DNA of 64,000 nucleotides, from NCBI GenBank assembly GCA_026625165.1, contig CP112999.1, positions 1,240,001 to 1,304,000 of the forward strand, in the 5' to 3' direction. This stretch comes from Methanoregula sp. (lineage in GTDB: Archaea > Halobacteriota > Methanomicrobia > Methanomicrobiales > Methanospirillaceae). The notes below the pieces were generated by a model. It did no database searches and was not told where the DNA came from. It saw only the letters and a program-made list of their open reading frames with translations. The translations under genes were made by a program, and so were the position numbers. Below are positions 34,776-43,324 of this stretch, piece by piece. The first letter of the stretch is position 1. Each line of letters begins with the position of its first letter.

Positions 34776-35732
34776 ATGAAAGAAAAAACCAGAAAAATCA
34801 TCCTCAGGGTTTTTTTAGTTATTCTGTCTGTTTTTCTTGTACTTTTCGGGGTAAGTTATGTGAGTTTTGCTCACGATATGAATCTCGCAAAAGAACGTAT
34901 CTCCACAAGTGAAATTTACACAACGCCGGATGGCGATATCGAATATGCAGTACAGGGAGAAGGAATACCGGTTCTCCTCCTGCACGGTGCAGGTGGTGGT
35001 TTTGATTTTGGTCTCTGGTCCGGCAGGGTATTTTTCAAGAACAACCATAAGATAATCTCTGTCTCACGGTTCGGCTATCTCCGTTCACCAATTCCGGAGG
35101 ATGCATCAATTCAGAAGCAGGCTGCCCAGTATCACATTCTCCTCGATCACCTTAACATCACAAACGTGGTAGTTGTCGGGACTTCCGCGGGAGGTCCTTC
35201 AGCGATCCAGTTCGCAAACGATTATCCTGAGAACTGTTCGGGACTCATCCTGATATCTGCAGTCAGCATGCCCGAACCTCAGGGGAGCGAAGAGCCCATG
35301 CACATCAAAGTAATTCACCTGATACAGCAATCGGATTATTCCTACTGGCTTTTTTCCCGGCTGGGGCAATCCACCATCCTTGACATGATGGGTATTCCCA
35401 AAGGTGTCAATGAACAATTTACCCCGGAACAAAAACAACTGGCACAGGAGATGCTCGATGTGATGCATCCGATGACCTTACGATATGCAGGAACTATCAA
35501 CGATGCAGAGATGCTTCCTGGCGATGAAATATCTGCGGGGAATATCTCCTGCCCGGTATTGATAATGCATGCCAGGGATGATGCACTGGTGAATTATACC
35601 CACGCGATAAACTCTCATGAAAAAATACCGCACTCCCGATTGGTATTATTTGACACAGGAGGGCATGCGATGTTGTCGCAGATAGACCCGGTCAGGGAGA
35701 ATGTGACACAATTTCTCAATTCATCGATGTAG
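34776..35732 (+). CDS. Alpha/beta hydrolase, membrane-anchored
   Basis: 318 residues. One N-terminal hydrophobic segment (VFLVILSVFLVLFGVSYVSF) serves as anchor or signal. It is followed by an alpha/beta hydrolase fold: oxyanion loop HGAGGG, nucleophile elbow GTSAGG (Ser), acid in MHARDDALVN (Asp) and catalytic His in TGGHAML. The length and helical cap segment match small esterases and related lactonases or peptidases; the substrate is unknown. The catalytic domain would face outward. The ATG at 34776 is used; a GTG two codons upstream is possible. Confidence 0.82.
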   Translation: MKEKTRKIILRVFLVILSVFLVLFGVSYVSFAHDMNLAKERISTSEIYTTPDGDIEYAVQGEGIPVLLLHGAGGGFDFGLWSGRVFFKNNHKIISVSRFGYLRSPIPEDASIQKQAAQYHILLDHLNITNVVVVGTSAGGPSAIQFANDYPENCSGLILISAVSMPEPQGSEEPMHIKVIHLIQQSDYSYWLFSRLGQSTILDMMGIPKGVNEQFTPEQKQLAQEMLDVMHPMTLRYAGTINDAEMLPGDEISAGNISCPVLIMHARDDALVNYTHAINSHEKIPHSRLVLFDTGGHAMLSQIDPVRENVTQFLNSSM

Positions 35733-35811
35733 GAACAGCGTTGCCCGTGCGGCAGGGGCTGTTCGCTCCGGGCGGAAATTGCTAAAAAGATCACGGCGGG
35801 CGGGGAGCTGG

Positions 35812-36095
35812 TCCAAAAAACCCTCCTCCCGGGACCTCCCACGTCCCAAACCACGTGCCCTCCTGCCACCGGTTGCTGTAACATCGCTAAATACGACCGC
35901 ACCCGTTCCCGCCGGAGAGCCTGCAATTATTCCGGCCCGGATTCCGCATTTTTCGGATGTCGAATGTTGAAAACATGAGACATGAGAAGACAACAGTCTT
36001 CGAATATTATGACCGCTGGAATCCGGGGGCCGGGGGAAAAGAGGTACAACCGGGCCCGATATGTGCCCAGTTGTACCAGAATTCCTTCAGGGGTT
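35812..36095. repeat. Dispersed repeat R, copy 1 (with hairpin insertion)
   Basis: Non-coding repeat of about 220 bases shared with three other places in the island. Conserved blocks include AACATCGCTAAA, TTCCCGCC, ATTCCGGCCCGG, GAGGTACAACCGGGCC and TTGTACCAGAATTCC. The last two form a hairpin. Compared with the other copies this one carries about 46 extra bases at about 35955-36000 that include the perfect stem GAAGAC-AACA-GTCTTC at 35986-36001. Confidence 0.8.
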
Positions 36096-36346
36096 TTAAG
36101 GGAGTGAATGATCTCACTCTCCGACGGCGGATCCCTGCCCGGGCCCTATGTGGAGGTTCAGGTTCCCAGGCATCCACGGTTTGGTATAAACCTGACACGA
36201 TCAAAAAAAACCCGGAGCCCGGTGCGGGCGTGCGCCGCGGCTCATGCAGTCCCGTTTTTATTTTCACCCTGCACCGTCACACTTTATGTGCCGGAACTTC
36301 CGGTATATATTTGGAGAAAGAATATTTTTTTGCCGGGAACCAGGAC

Positions 36347-37207
36347 ATGAAACCAGCAATTATCCGACGTCTTCATAAAAATTTCGAGGACTACGTTCAC
36401 GCACAGGAAGGTGTTGAGTTCTGGTTCGCCCGGGATTTGCAGACACTTCTCGGATATGATGAATGGAGAAATTTTCTCAAGGTTATTGAAAAAGCCAAAG
36501 AATCGTGCGAGAAATCCGGTAATATTGTTCCGGACCATTTTGTTGACGCCAACAAAATGGTCTCACTTGGATCGGGTGCAAAACGGGAGATCGAAGATCT
36601 CCTCCTTACCCGTTATGCCTGTTACCTCATCGCCCAGAACGGTGATCCCCGGAAAGAAGAGATCGCGTTTGCCCAGAGTTATTTTGCGGTCCAGACCCGC
36701 AAGCAGGAGATCATTGAAGACCATATCCGGCTTGCTGAACGGCTGAAGGCAAGAAAACAGCTGAAAGATTCGGAGAAAGAATTATCCCGGAATATTTACG
36801 AACGAGGCGTGGATGAATCAGGTTTTGCCCGGATCCGGAGCAAAGGGGATATGGCTCTCTTTGGGGGCCAAACAACCGGCATGATGAAAAACCGGTTGGA
36901 AATTCCGGAAAACCGGCCTCTCGCAGATTTCCTCCCGACCGTCACAATTACCGCAAAGAATCTTGCAACCGAGATCACGAATTTCAATGTTACCAAGGAA
37001 GATATGCAGGGCGAAGACCCGATCACGGTCGAACATGTCCAGAATAACCAGGATGTCCGCGAGCTGCTCCTGAAGCGGGGAATCCAGCCGGAAACCCTCC
37101 CGCCGGAAGAAGATCTCATAAAACTTGAGCGCCGGATAAAAAAACAGGAAAAAACGATAGCGGGCCGGGCAGAGAAAATTTCTCCACAGCTGCGTGACAG
37201 CAAATAA
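36347..37207 (+). CDS. dinD: DinD-like DNA-damage-inducible protein
   Basis: 286 residues from the ATG at 36347; the frame is open further upstream but there it runs through repeat R. The N-terminal domain (FEDYVHAQEGVEFWFARDLQ) has the Bro-N/DinD pattern, followed by KVIEKAKESCEKSG and LTRYACYLIAQNGDP. The C-terminal half has helices and VTKEDMQGEDPITVEHVQNN. This fits DinD, which in E. coli is SOS-controlled and inhibits RecA. In archaea it is usually a horizontally spread accessory gene. It sits between repeats R1 and R2. Confidence 0.88.
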   Translation: MKPAIIRRLHKNFEDYVHAQEGVEFWFARDLQTLLGYDEWRNFLKVIEKAKESCEKSGNIVPDHFVDANKMVSLGSGAKREIEDLLLTRYACYLIAQNGDPRKEEIAFAQSYFAVQTRKQEIIEDHIRLAERLKARKQLKDSEKELSRNIYERGVDESGFARIRSKGDMALFGGQTTGMMKNRLEIPENRPLADFLPTVTITAKNLATEITNFNVTKEDMQGEDPITVEHVQNNQDVRELLLKRGIQPETLPPEEDLIKLERRIKKQEKTIAGRAEKISPQLRDSK

Positions 37208-37233
37208 GAGAGAAAAGAACTGCCCGGATCCGG

Positions 37234-37478
37234 GTCCGGAAAACCCTCCTGCCATACCCCCCCACATCCAAAACCACATCCCCTCCGTTCCTGGATTGCA
37301 GTAACATCGCTAAATGCGACCTCCCCCATTCCCGCCGGAGAACTGCCAATCATTCCGGCCCGGTTCCTGTGTTTTTCCGAATTACGACCTCTGGTTTTCA
37401 GGGAGTAAGGGAAAAGAGGTACAACCGGGCCTTTTAAAGGCTCCGTTGTACCAGAATTCCCACGGGGGTTTCCCTGAC
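37234..37478. repeat. Dispersed repeat R, copy 2
   Basis: About 245 bases, aligning over most of the length with copies at 35812, 38552 and 40425. It lacks the extra hairpin block present in copy 1. A hairpin at about 37419-37452 (GGTACAAC to GTTGTACC) is conserved. It lies directly 3' of the broken orphan gene at 37516-37938. Confidence 0.8.
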
Positions 37479-37515
37479 GGTTAAAACCCCTCTTTCCGAT
37501 GTTACCCATAGTGAT

Positions 37516-37938
37516 TCACGCCATCGTCTGTCCCGACACGATCCGTTTGCCCTCGCGGTCGATCTCTACCAGCGCGTCCGGCATGACGAGGAAGAACCGC
37601 CATGTCCCGTGCTTGGACCGGATCCAGAGCTCGGCCGTGATGGCCGCATCCCGGGCGATGAGCCGGAGCTGGGCGATCTCGTCCTTGAATTCATCCGTAA
37701 GCTCCTGGATCGTTGCAAGAATTGCCGGCGCGAACATGACCCGCACGAATGCGACCGGAATCTTCGAGACGATCGCAATGTCGAAGACCTGCGGTCTTCT
37801 CCTCCTACGGGTTTGTGTGAACCCATCGGATATCGAAGACCCGCTCCGGCCCGCTCAATGTCATCTGGATCATGCCACGTGCCTTCGCGATCGGGACCGC
37901 TTCTTCCAACGCCCGGTGCGGGCGGGGGCCGCGGCTCA
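37516..37938 (-). pseudogene. Broken copy 1 of the island's orphan gene
   Basis: The minus strand from the ATG at 37938 encodes the same protein as the intact gene at 40708-41118 (SRGPRPHRALEEAVPIAKAR at the start, ELWIRSKHGTWRFFLVMP near the end). It carries a 52-bp insertion at 37789-37840 that shifts the frame and adds a TAG stop. The two halves are otherwise well preserved, so the damage is recent. Function unknown. Confidence 0.8.
37789..37840. repeat. 52-bp palindromic insertion in orphan gene copy 1
   Basis: The direct repeat TCGAAGAC at 37781-37788 and 37833-37840 brackets the insertion; the intact paralog has only one such site. It contains the hairpin GAAGACC-TGC-GGTCTTC (37783-37799) and a second stem GGGTT-TGTGTG-AACCC. 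The same insertion sits at the same place in copy 2 (39107-39158). Confidence 0.8.
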
Positions 37939-38038
37939 TGGGAGGCGCCTCCTTTCATCCGGTGTTGGTCGTCGCTTCCGGCACGAGACACCATTGTAGT
38001 CAGAAACCGTAAATAATTACAATACCCATTATTCATTA

Positions 38039-38245
38039 ATGACCGGCCAGAAATGCGCCACCAAGAGAATCCCGGTCTGTCCAGGCACGTGGGAAACCGT
38101 CCACCAGCTCAGGAAACCCGGACAGACGTATGACGATGTTATCCGGGATCTTATCCAAAAGGGATCGGAGAACCTCCTTGTTGCTGAAACAGCGCGGATC
38201 AGAAAGAGGGGCATGTACGGTTCGCTTTCGGAGATTCGTAAGTGA
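38039..38245 (+). CDS. Antitoxin-like protein, partner of RelE-type toxin
   Basis: 68 residues. The N-terminal part (KRIPVCPGTWETVHQLRKPG, then TYDDVIRDLIQKG) resembles short archaeal antitoxins with a strand-helix-helix DNA-binding motif. The tail (RIRKRGMYGSLSEIRK) would bind the toxin. Its stop overlaps the toxin start (GTGA), as is usual for toxin-antitoxin operons. The pair is bounded by the broken orphan gene and repeat R3. Confidence 0.75.
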   Translation: MTGQKCATKRIPVCPGTWETVHQLRKPGQTYDDVIRDLIQKGSENLLVAETARIRKRGMYGSLSEIRK

Positions 38246-38526
38246 GTTTTACAGTCCGCATCGACATCGATGCGATCGATTTTATCAATTCCCGGACTGA
38301 CAAGAGCCGGCGGATCATTGAAAAACATTTAAAAGCGCTCGAAGAAGATCCTTTCCCCGGATCCCGCGGCGACAAGGAACTATTGATTCTCCGGCCGGGT
38401 GTGAAGATCTATCGTCTCCATATCGCACGTATGTTCACCGCATTCTACGAGATCGAAGAGAGCACGGTCTTTGTGAACGAAGTCATGACCATCGAGCAGG
38501 CCCATAAGAAGTACAAGGGACTTTAA
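38242..38526 (+). CDS. RelE/ParE-family toxin
   Basis: 94 residues starting at a GTG that overlaps the antitoxin stop. The order helix-helix-strands with GDKELLILRPGVKIYRLHIA, MFTAFYEIEESTVFVNEVMT and a final IEQAHKKYKGL fits the RelE/ParE fold. Such toxins cut mRNA on the ribosome or inhibit gyrase; which one applies cannot be told here. Confidence 0.75.
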   Translation: MSFTVRIDIDAIDFINSRTDKSRRIIEKHLKALEEDPFPGSRGDKELLILRPGVKIYRLHIARMFTAFYEIEESTVFVNEVMTIEQAHKKYKGL

Positions 38527-38551
38527 CCGGCCTTCCGGACCGAGTTTTGAG

Positions 38552-38795
38552 TCCGGAAACACCCCAGGCCGGTACCAGCCCACATCCAAAACCACATCCC
38601 CTCCTGCTTTCAGCCCCGGTAACATCGCTAAATGCGACCTCCCCCATTCCCGCCGGAGAACTGCCAATCATTCCGGCCCGGTTCCTGTGTTTTTCCGAAT
38701 TATGACCTCTCAAACCAGAGAAGTGAGGGGAAAGAGGTACAACCGGGCCTTTTGCGGGCTCCGGTGTACCAGAATTCCCGCAGGGGTTCTCAGAA
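38552..38795. repeat. Dispersed repeat R, copy 3
   Basis: Very close to R2, for example CCAAAACCACATCCCCTCC and AACATCGCTAAATGCGACCT are identical. The terminal hairpin (GGTACAACCGGGCC to GGCTCCGGTGTACC) is kept with changes. It lies 3' of broken orphan gene copy 2. Confidence 0.8.
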
Positions 38796-38833
38796 GGGGG
38801 GGAATCCTTTTCTTCGACTGTAGCCCTGGCCGT

Positions 38834-39290
38834 TCACGTAACCGTCTGTCCCGAAACAATCCGTTTCCCCTCGCGGTCGATCTCGACCAGCGTATTCGGC
38901 GTGACAAGGAAGAACCGCCACGTCCCGTGCTTGGACCGGAGCCAGAGCTCGGCTGTTATGGCCGGGTCCCGGGCGATGGCCCTGAGCGAAGCGATCTCTG
39001 CCTTGTAATATTCCGCAAGTTCCGTAATCTCCGCGAGAATTTTTGGCGCGAACATGACACGGATAAACGCAACCGGCACCTTCGAGATGATCGCAATGTC
39101 GAAGACCTGCGGTCTTCTCCTCCTCCGGGTTTGTGTGAACCCATCGGTTATCGAAGATCCGCTCCGGCCCGGCAAGCGTCACCTGGATCATGCCCCGGGC
39201 CTTGGCGATCGGGATCGCTTCCCTGAGCGCCCGGTGCGGGCGGGGGCCGCGGTGGATCATGGCCGGCGGGTAATGGAATATCGCTCTCAT
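38834..39290 (-). pseudogene. Broken copy 2 of the island's orphan gene
   Basis: The minus strand from an ATG at 39290 gives MRAIFHYPPAMIHRGPRPHR and then the family sequence (PHRALREAIPIAKARGMIQV). After a 52-bp insertion the frame is lost and continues elsewhere as DIAIISKVPVAFIRVMFAP and LWLRSKHGTWRFFLVTPNTL. The insertion is the same as in copy 1, so the two broken copies descend from one already broken gene. Confidence 0.8.
39107..39158. repeat. 52-bp palindromic insertion in orphan gene copy 2
   Basis: Same position and nearly the same sequence as in copy 1, bracketed by TCGAAGAC (39099-39106) and TCGAAGAT (39151-39158). The stem GAAGACC-TGC-GGTCTTC lies at 39101-39117. Confidence 0.8.
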
Positions 39291-39402
39291 CAACAGGGAA
39301 AAGGTTTTTAACGGAGGATATGTATGACTCTAGCTATACAAAACTGCGATCACTCCGACATCTGTCGTCATTTGAAATAACAACTGAAATGGGAAAATCA
39401 AC

Positions 39403-40116
39403 ATGAAGAATATCGCAATGAAAGTGTTGCCCGTGGTTCTGTTTTTGGTTCTGCTTCTGGTCCTTGGTGCCTGCATGATGAAACCAGCAGACAACGACAC
39501 CAGCTGCAATTGCAGACCTTACGGTCAGGTTGTGAGCGGCACTCCGGGCATGCTGAACGTTCCTGACATGAAAAAAATAGTCTCCGGCATCTCAGGGCCG
39601 GGATCCGGGGACGGGAACTCCTTTTCGGAGCGGGAAGGTTTTCCCCTTACTCATCAGCAGATCCTGAAACATCTGAGGACGGCCAACGAGGTTGCCAGGG
39701 AAGCGAAGGCATCCGGCCACCACCCCTTTGGCGCAGTGCTTGTGGCGCCGGATGGCGAGACGGTGCTGATGAAACAGGGAAACATGGGGGGTCTCTCGCA
39801 TGCCGAAACAGAGCTTTCACGGCGGGCGTCTGTGCAATACGATCCTGATTACTTGTGGAATTGTACCCTGGTTACGACGTTTGAACCGTGCGCCATGTGC
39901 AGCGGAAACATCTATTGGGCCAATATCGGAAATATGGCCTATGGCCTTCCGGAAACCACGTTGAAGAACCTGACCGGCGCAAGCAAGAGCAATCCCACGA
40001 TGAACCTGCCGTCCCGCACGGTCTTTGCGGCGGGGCAAAAGGCTATCCGGGTGGCGGGCCCCTTTCCGGAACTGGAAGACGAACTGGTTGCCCCCCACAG
40101 GGACTTCTGGAAATGA
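39403..40116 (+). CDS. Exported nucleoside-deaminase-like lipoprotein
   Basis: 237 residues. An N-terminal signal peptide with lipobox (VLLLVLGAC, Cys24) and a linker of about 50 residues lead into a complete cytidine/guanine-deaminase-type domain: ANEVAREAKASGHHPFGAVL, the zinc motif SHAETE (His-Ala-Glu) and FEPCAMCSGNIYW (PCxxC). The C-terminus resembles TadA/guanine deaminase-type enzymes (VAGPFPELEDELVAPHRDFW). All catalytic residues are present, so an active zinc hydrolase on the outside of the membrane is predicted, which is unusual for this family. It lies between R3/orphan copy 2 and R4. Confidence 0.85.
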   Translation: MKNIAMKVLPVVLFLVLLLVLGACMMKPADNDTSCNCRPYGQVVSGTPGMLNVPDMKKIVSGISGPGSGDGNSFSEREGFPLTHQQILKHLRTANEVAREAKASGHHPFGAVLVAPDGETVLMKQGNMGGLSHAETELSRRASVQYDPDYLWNCTLVTTFEPCAMCSGNIYWANIGNMAYGLPETTLKNLTGASKSNPTMNLPSRTVFAAGQKAIRVAGPFPELEDELVAPHRDFWK

Positions 40117-40424
40117 AATCTGCTGTGCTCTCTCTGACGTTATTTCCTTTTTTACCCGGGTAAAGTATCAACCCGCCCCTGGCCGTACTTTTCTTCATAG
40201 TTCGATTCACTTAGAAAGAGTAACGGCAGTGGTTCGGATTTGGTCTAACTGCACATGCGGGGATTTTACTCACACCGCTGGATCTTTATTTCTCATTGCC
40301 GTTAGAATTACAATAATAGCCGGGTGTATATGATCCAGATGGACCGGCTCACTGTGGATCGTGCGACACCCGATGTCTTCGCAGGTTCTGTGGGAGTGTC
40401 CGGCTGTCTGGCACCATCACCTGC
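40117..40424. other. Gene-free stretch after the deaminase gene
   Basis: No gene is recognised. The stretch begins with T-rich DNA after the deaminase stop (TTATTTCCTTTTTTAC) that may end its transcript. It leads into repeat R4. Confidence 0.5.
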
Positions 40425-40640
40425 CAATATCGGCAACGTCCCAAACCCCATCACCTCCTCTCCCGGGTCGTAGTAACATCGCTAAACGTGACCTCATCAA
40501 TTCCCGCCTGAGAACTGTCATTTATTCCGGCCCGGATTCCGCGTTTTAACGAATTATGACCTCTGAAATCCGGGGGGTGAGGGAAACGAGGTACAACCGG
40601 GCCATTTACGGGCCCCGATAGTAAACGGGAATCATAGAGA
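40425..40640. repeat. Dispersed repeat R, copy 4
   Basis: The most diverged copy: AACATCGCTAAACGTGACCT, TTATTCCGGCCCGGATTCCG and GAGGTACAACCGGGCC are kept, but the right half of the terminal hairpin is mutated. It lies 3' of the intact orphan gene. Confidence 0.7.
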
Positions 40641-40707
40641 TTACGAGGAGGAGGGAGCTGAGGGTTTTCAGACCCGAAGCTGGAGAAGAGTCCGCAGGAC
40701 TCTTCGA

Positions 40708-41118
40708 CTAGGCCGATCCCCCCTCAGTAGCAGCTACCCCGGTCAGGTACGCCATCGTCTGTCCCGACACGATCCGTTTCCCCTCGCGGTCGATCTCAAC
40801 GAGCGTCGATGGTGTGACCAGGAAGAACCGCCACGTCCCGTGCTTTGACCGGAGCCAGAGCTCGGCCGTGACGGCAGCGTCGCGGGCAACCAACCGGAGC
40901 TGGGCGACCTCCTCCTTGAATTCATCCGTAAGCTCCTGGATCGTTGCAAGAATTGCCGGCGCGAACATGACCCGGGCGAATGTGACCGGTACCTTCGATA
41001 TGATCGCGATGTCGAAGATCCGCTCCGGCCCGCTCATCGTCACCTGGATCAGGCCACGCGCCTTCGCGATCGGGATCGCTTCCTCGAGCGCCCGGTGCGG
41101 GCGGGGGCCTCGGCTCAT
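40708..41118 (-). CDS. Orphan protein, the intact member of a three-copy family
   Basis: 136 residues, family not recognised. It is Arg/Pro-rich at the start (SRGPRPHRALEEAIPIAKAR), followed by FDIAIISKVPVTFARVMFAP, a helix with LTDEFKEEVAQLRLVARDAA and a strand-rich end ELWLRSKHGTWRFFLVTPST, then VEIDREGKRIVSG. The middle and end are the most conserved between copies, so selection on the protein is likely. A GGGAGGTGA upstream belongs to a 12-codon ORF (ATG near 41153) whose stop overlaps this ATG, suggesting coupled translation. Each copy has repeat R just 3'. Confidence 0.7.
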   Translation of the reverse strand: MSRGPRPHRALEEAIPIAKARGLIQVTMSGPERIFDIAIISKVPVTFARVMFAPAILATIQELTDEFKEEVAQLRLVARDAAVTAELWLRSKHGTWRFFLVTPSTLVEIDREGKRIVSGQTMAYLTGVAATEGGSA

Positions 41119-41179
41119 GCTGGCCGCCCCTTGATGCTCATTATTTCTCTCATGGTTTGTTTCACCTCCCTGTGATTCT

Positions 41180-41400
41180 TTTTTGTCAGGTCGAAGGTCG
41201 GCTGATGCCTCCCCTCCGAAGTTCGGCTTGCAGCCTCACTTCTCTTCGCGGAGGTTTGACAAACCTCTGCGATTCTCCTCCTCCAGGTTTTTACAAACCT
41301 ATCGGATGTCTCTGGGGCCCCTTCGAAGGTCGGCTTCGCCTCCCTTCTCTTCCTCCAGGTTCGAAGAACATTGTTCTTCTCATGTTTCGAGTCTGATGAC
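41180..41400. repeat. Cluster of short palindromes (mini-hairpin family)
   Basis: A non-coding region with several perfect or near-perfect stems in a row: GAGGTTT-GAC-AAACCTC, AGGTTT-TTAC-AAACCT, GAAGAAC-ATT-GTTCTTC (41363-41379) and GAGTC-TGAT-GACTC. The stretch TCTTCTCATGTTTCGAG after the third stem matches, inverted, the insertion found in repeat R1. The remaining part of the gap up to 41864 shows no gene. Confidence 0.7.
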
Positions 41401-41864
41401 TCTCAACATTCTGATGAACCTGTCGGATTTGACATACAGCATTGGACTTGCCTATTAATGGCTTTTGATTATGAACGGATTTTTCCGGAGAACGGAGAGC
41501 TATCCGGGCGTTATGACCGAATCGGAACTCGGATTTTCCTTTGTTGGAAGGAACAGAAAACGTTCCTTCCAAGCGTTTTCTGCCCTCCGTTTTTTTGTCC
41601 GTCGGTCCTGCATCAGTCATTAGAGTCCCTCTGACACTATCTTTAGGTCTGCCAAAGGAAATGGGCTTGGCTGAATAAATTTACCGGAGGGAAATCCGGG
41701 AATAATTACCATAGATTGGGAGCAAACGGGGCGCGGATTTTTGAGATCGGTTTTAGCAAAAACGGGACCGGCCCAAGAGGCATGCTGACATTATTAAAAG
41801 TAAATTCGCGTTTATTAATTCGCGTTTATTATAACAACAAAGGTACAACATTTCAAAAGATATA

Positions 41865-42581
41865 GTGTCATTTCAGCATCGCCATTATCTTACAGATAAA
41901 CATCCCATCCCCTCACCGTTGGGTGTGAACATCTACATTGACGAATCCGGGGATTTGGGTTATCCCGACGGATCAAAATTTTTTGTGTTCGGGGCGATAA
42001 TTATCAAGAATCATGATGATGAAAAATGCTGCAAGAAACGTGTGACCCGGGCGAAAAGCAAGATACAGAATTATTACCATTATGATGAACTGAAGAGTGC
42101 GCACCTCCATGATCACTGCCGGGAAGTTGTGATCCGGGAAATCCTCAAGGGGGATTACGATTTTGCGTATTCGCTGTTACGAAAAGATGATGTAAAACCT
42201 GAACTCCGGGATACCTCCGGCTTATACAACTGGCTCGCAGCGAAAACCGTTGAGGAAATTATTATTGAATACGGATTTAGGAGCGATGTCAATGTGATCC
42301 TGGACAAATCCCTGTACGGCATCAAGCAGCACGAGTTTAACCAGACCATGATGGCGAGGTCATTCGACCGTTTCAACAAATACCGGAATCTGGAAGTCAG
42401 GATCTTTCACCGGAATTCAAAGACAGAATACGGGATCCAGATTGCAGATATTGTTGCGGGAACCGTGTACCAGCATTATACCCGGTATAACCGGAACCCG
42501 GCGCATGAACATAATTATTTCCCGAAAATATGCGATAAGACAACAGTTGCGCTGGACTTCTTCAAAGGGAGACGGAAATAA
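41865..42581 (+). CDS. DUF3800-family protein
   Basis: 238 residues. NIYIDESGDLGYPDG near the start and GIQIADIVAGTVYQHY near the end are the two hallmarks of DUF3800, a predicted RNase H-like fold found beside mobile elements and defence genes. The middle contains LLRKDDVKPELRD and VNVILDKSLYGIKQHEF (the likely further acidic residue). The start is a GTG at 41865; a later GTG (residue 21) just before the IDESG strand is also possible. It is probably accessory; no partner gene is evident. Confidence 0.82.
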   Translation: MSFQHRHYLTDKHPIPSPLGVNIYIDESGDLGYPDGSKFFVFGAIIIKNHDDEKCCKKRVTRAKSKIQNYYHYDELKSAHLHDHCREVVIREILKGDYDFAYSLLRKDDVKPELRDTSGLYNWLAAKTVEEIIIEYGFRSDVNVILDKSLYGIKQHEFNQTMMARSFDRFNKYRNLEVRIFHRNSKTEYGIQIADIVAGTVYQHYTRYNRNPAHEHNYFPKICDKTTVALDFFKGRRK

Positions 42582-42984
42582 GAAGATGTGAAGCCTTTCC
42601 CTACTTTGTCACACCACTGAAAAGTGGCCTCATCCTTTTCGGGAAGGACTTACTCACTGGTATTAGACTGTCCATTATAACCTTATAATTGTTTTTGTAT
42701 TTCCCATCATCATAATCTGAGATTAATCAATGAAACGAATCTCATCCAGCCGGATAGTCTGATTATGGATGATACACCTTCACATCCCGCCCGCGATCCC
42801 TTAACCTTCTGTCACCCGAAATCACGCCGGCAGGCATTCCAGCTACCAGATCACCTGCCATCGTTGCCATCACGCTTGGGTGTACATGGGCACAGGAAGT
42901 TTTCACGGAACGCGGGCTGGATTAGGTCCGTAATTGAGCAGGGGGAGCGAATTAGGCCGAGGCAGAGAAGGGGCCGGGACCTGT
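42582..42984. other. Gene-free stretch left of repeat S2
   Basis: No gene is recognised. The minus strand has a short open frame (about 42766-42873, MATMAGDLVAGMPAGVISGD at its start) that could be the end of a lost gene, but I cannot name it. Confidence 0.3.
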
Positions 42985-43265
42985 TGCGGGATCCCGGAAG
43001 ATGTGGAGGGAAGAAGTACTTTCATACCCGACATGCTCCGACGGTGGCACATCCGAAAGCTCCCCCATTTTCCCATTCCGGCGACCAGGTTTCAGCGAAG
43101 ACACCTGTCTTCTCGAGTTTCATGCTTTCAGCACTCAACTTCGCAAAACGCGGCCATGTTTGTGTAGTTTGAGGAATTTTATCGACGGGATGGACCGGCC
43201 AAGAATGGCCACGTTCCAGCTGAGAATAATTCTTAACGAGGCCTGCAGGACGTGGGAAGACAGGA
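42985..43265. repeat. Dispersed repeat S, copy 2 (with hairpin insertion)
   Basis: Aligns with 30700-30925. Relative to that copy it carries about 50 extra bases at about 43094-43144, with stem GAAGACA-CC-TGTCTTC (43097-43112) followed by TCGAGTTTCATGCTTTCAGC. The right side (CGGCCATGTTTGTGTAGTTT, AATGGCCACGTTCCAGC) is almost identical between copies. Confidence 0.75.
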
Positions 43266-43324
43266 AACCCCCATTGTCCTAATTATAGAAAATTTTATCT
43301 TTTCATATTATAGTATGAGTCATC

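Noticed and set aside
35957-36346. N-terminal extension of DinD
   Set aside because: This part of the frame runs through repeat R1 and its hairpin insertion; DinD proteins start at the residue matching the ATG at 36347.
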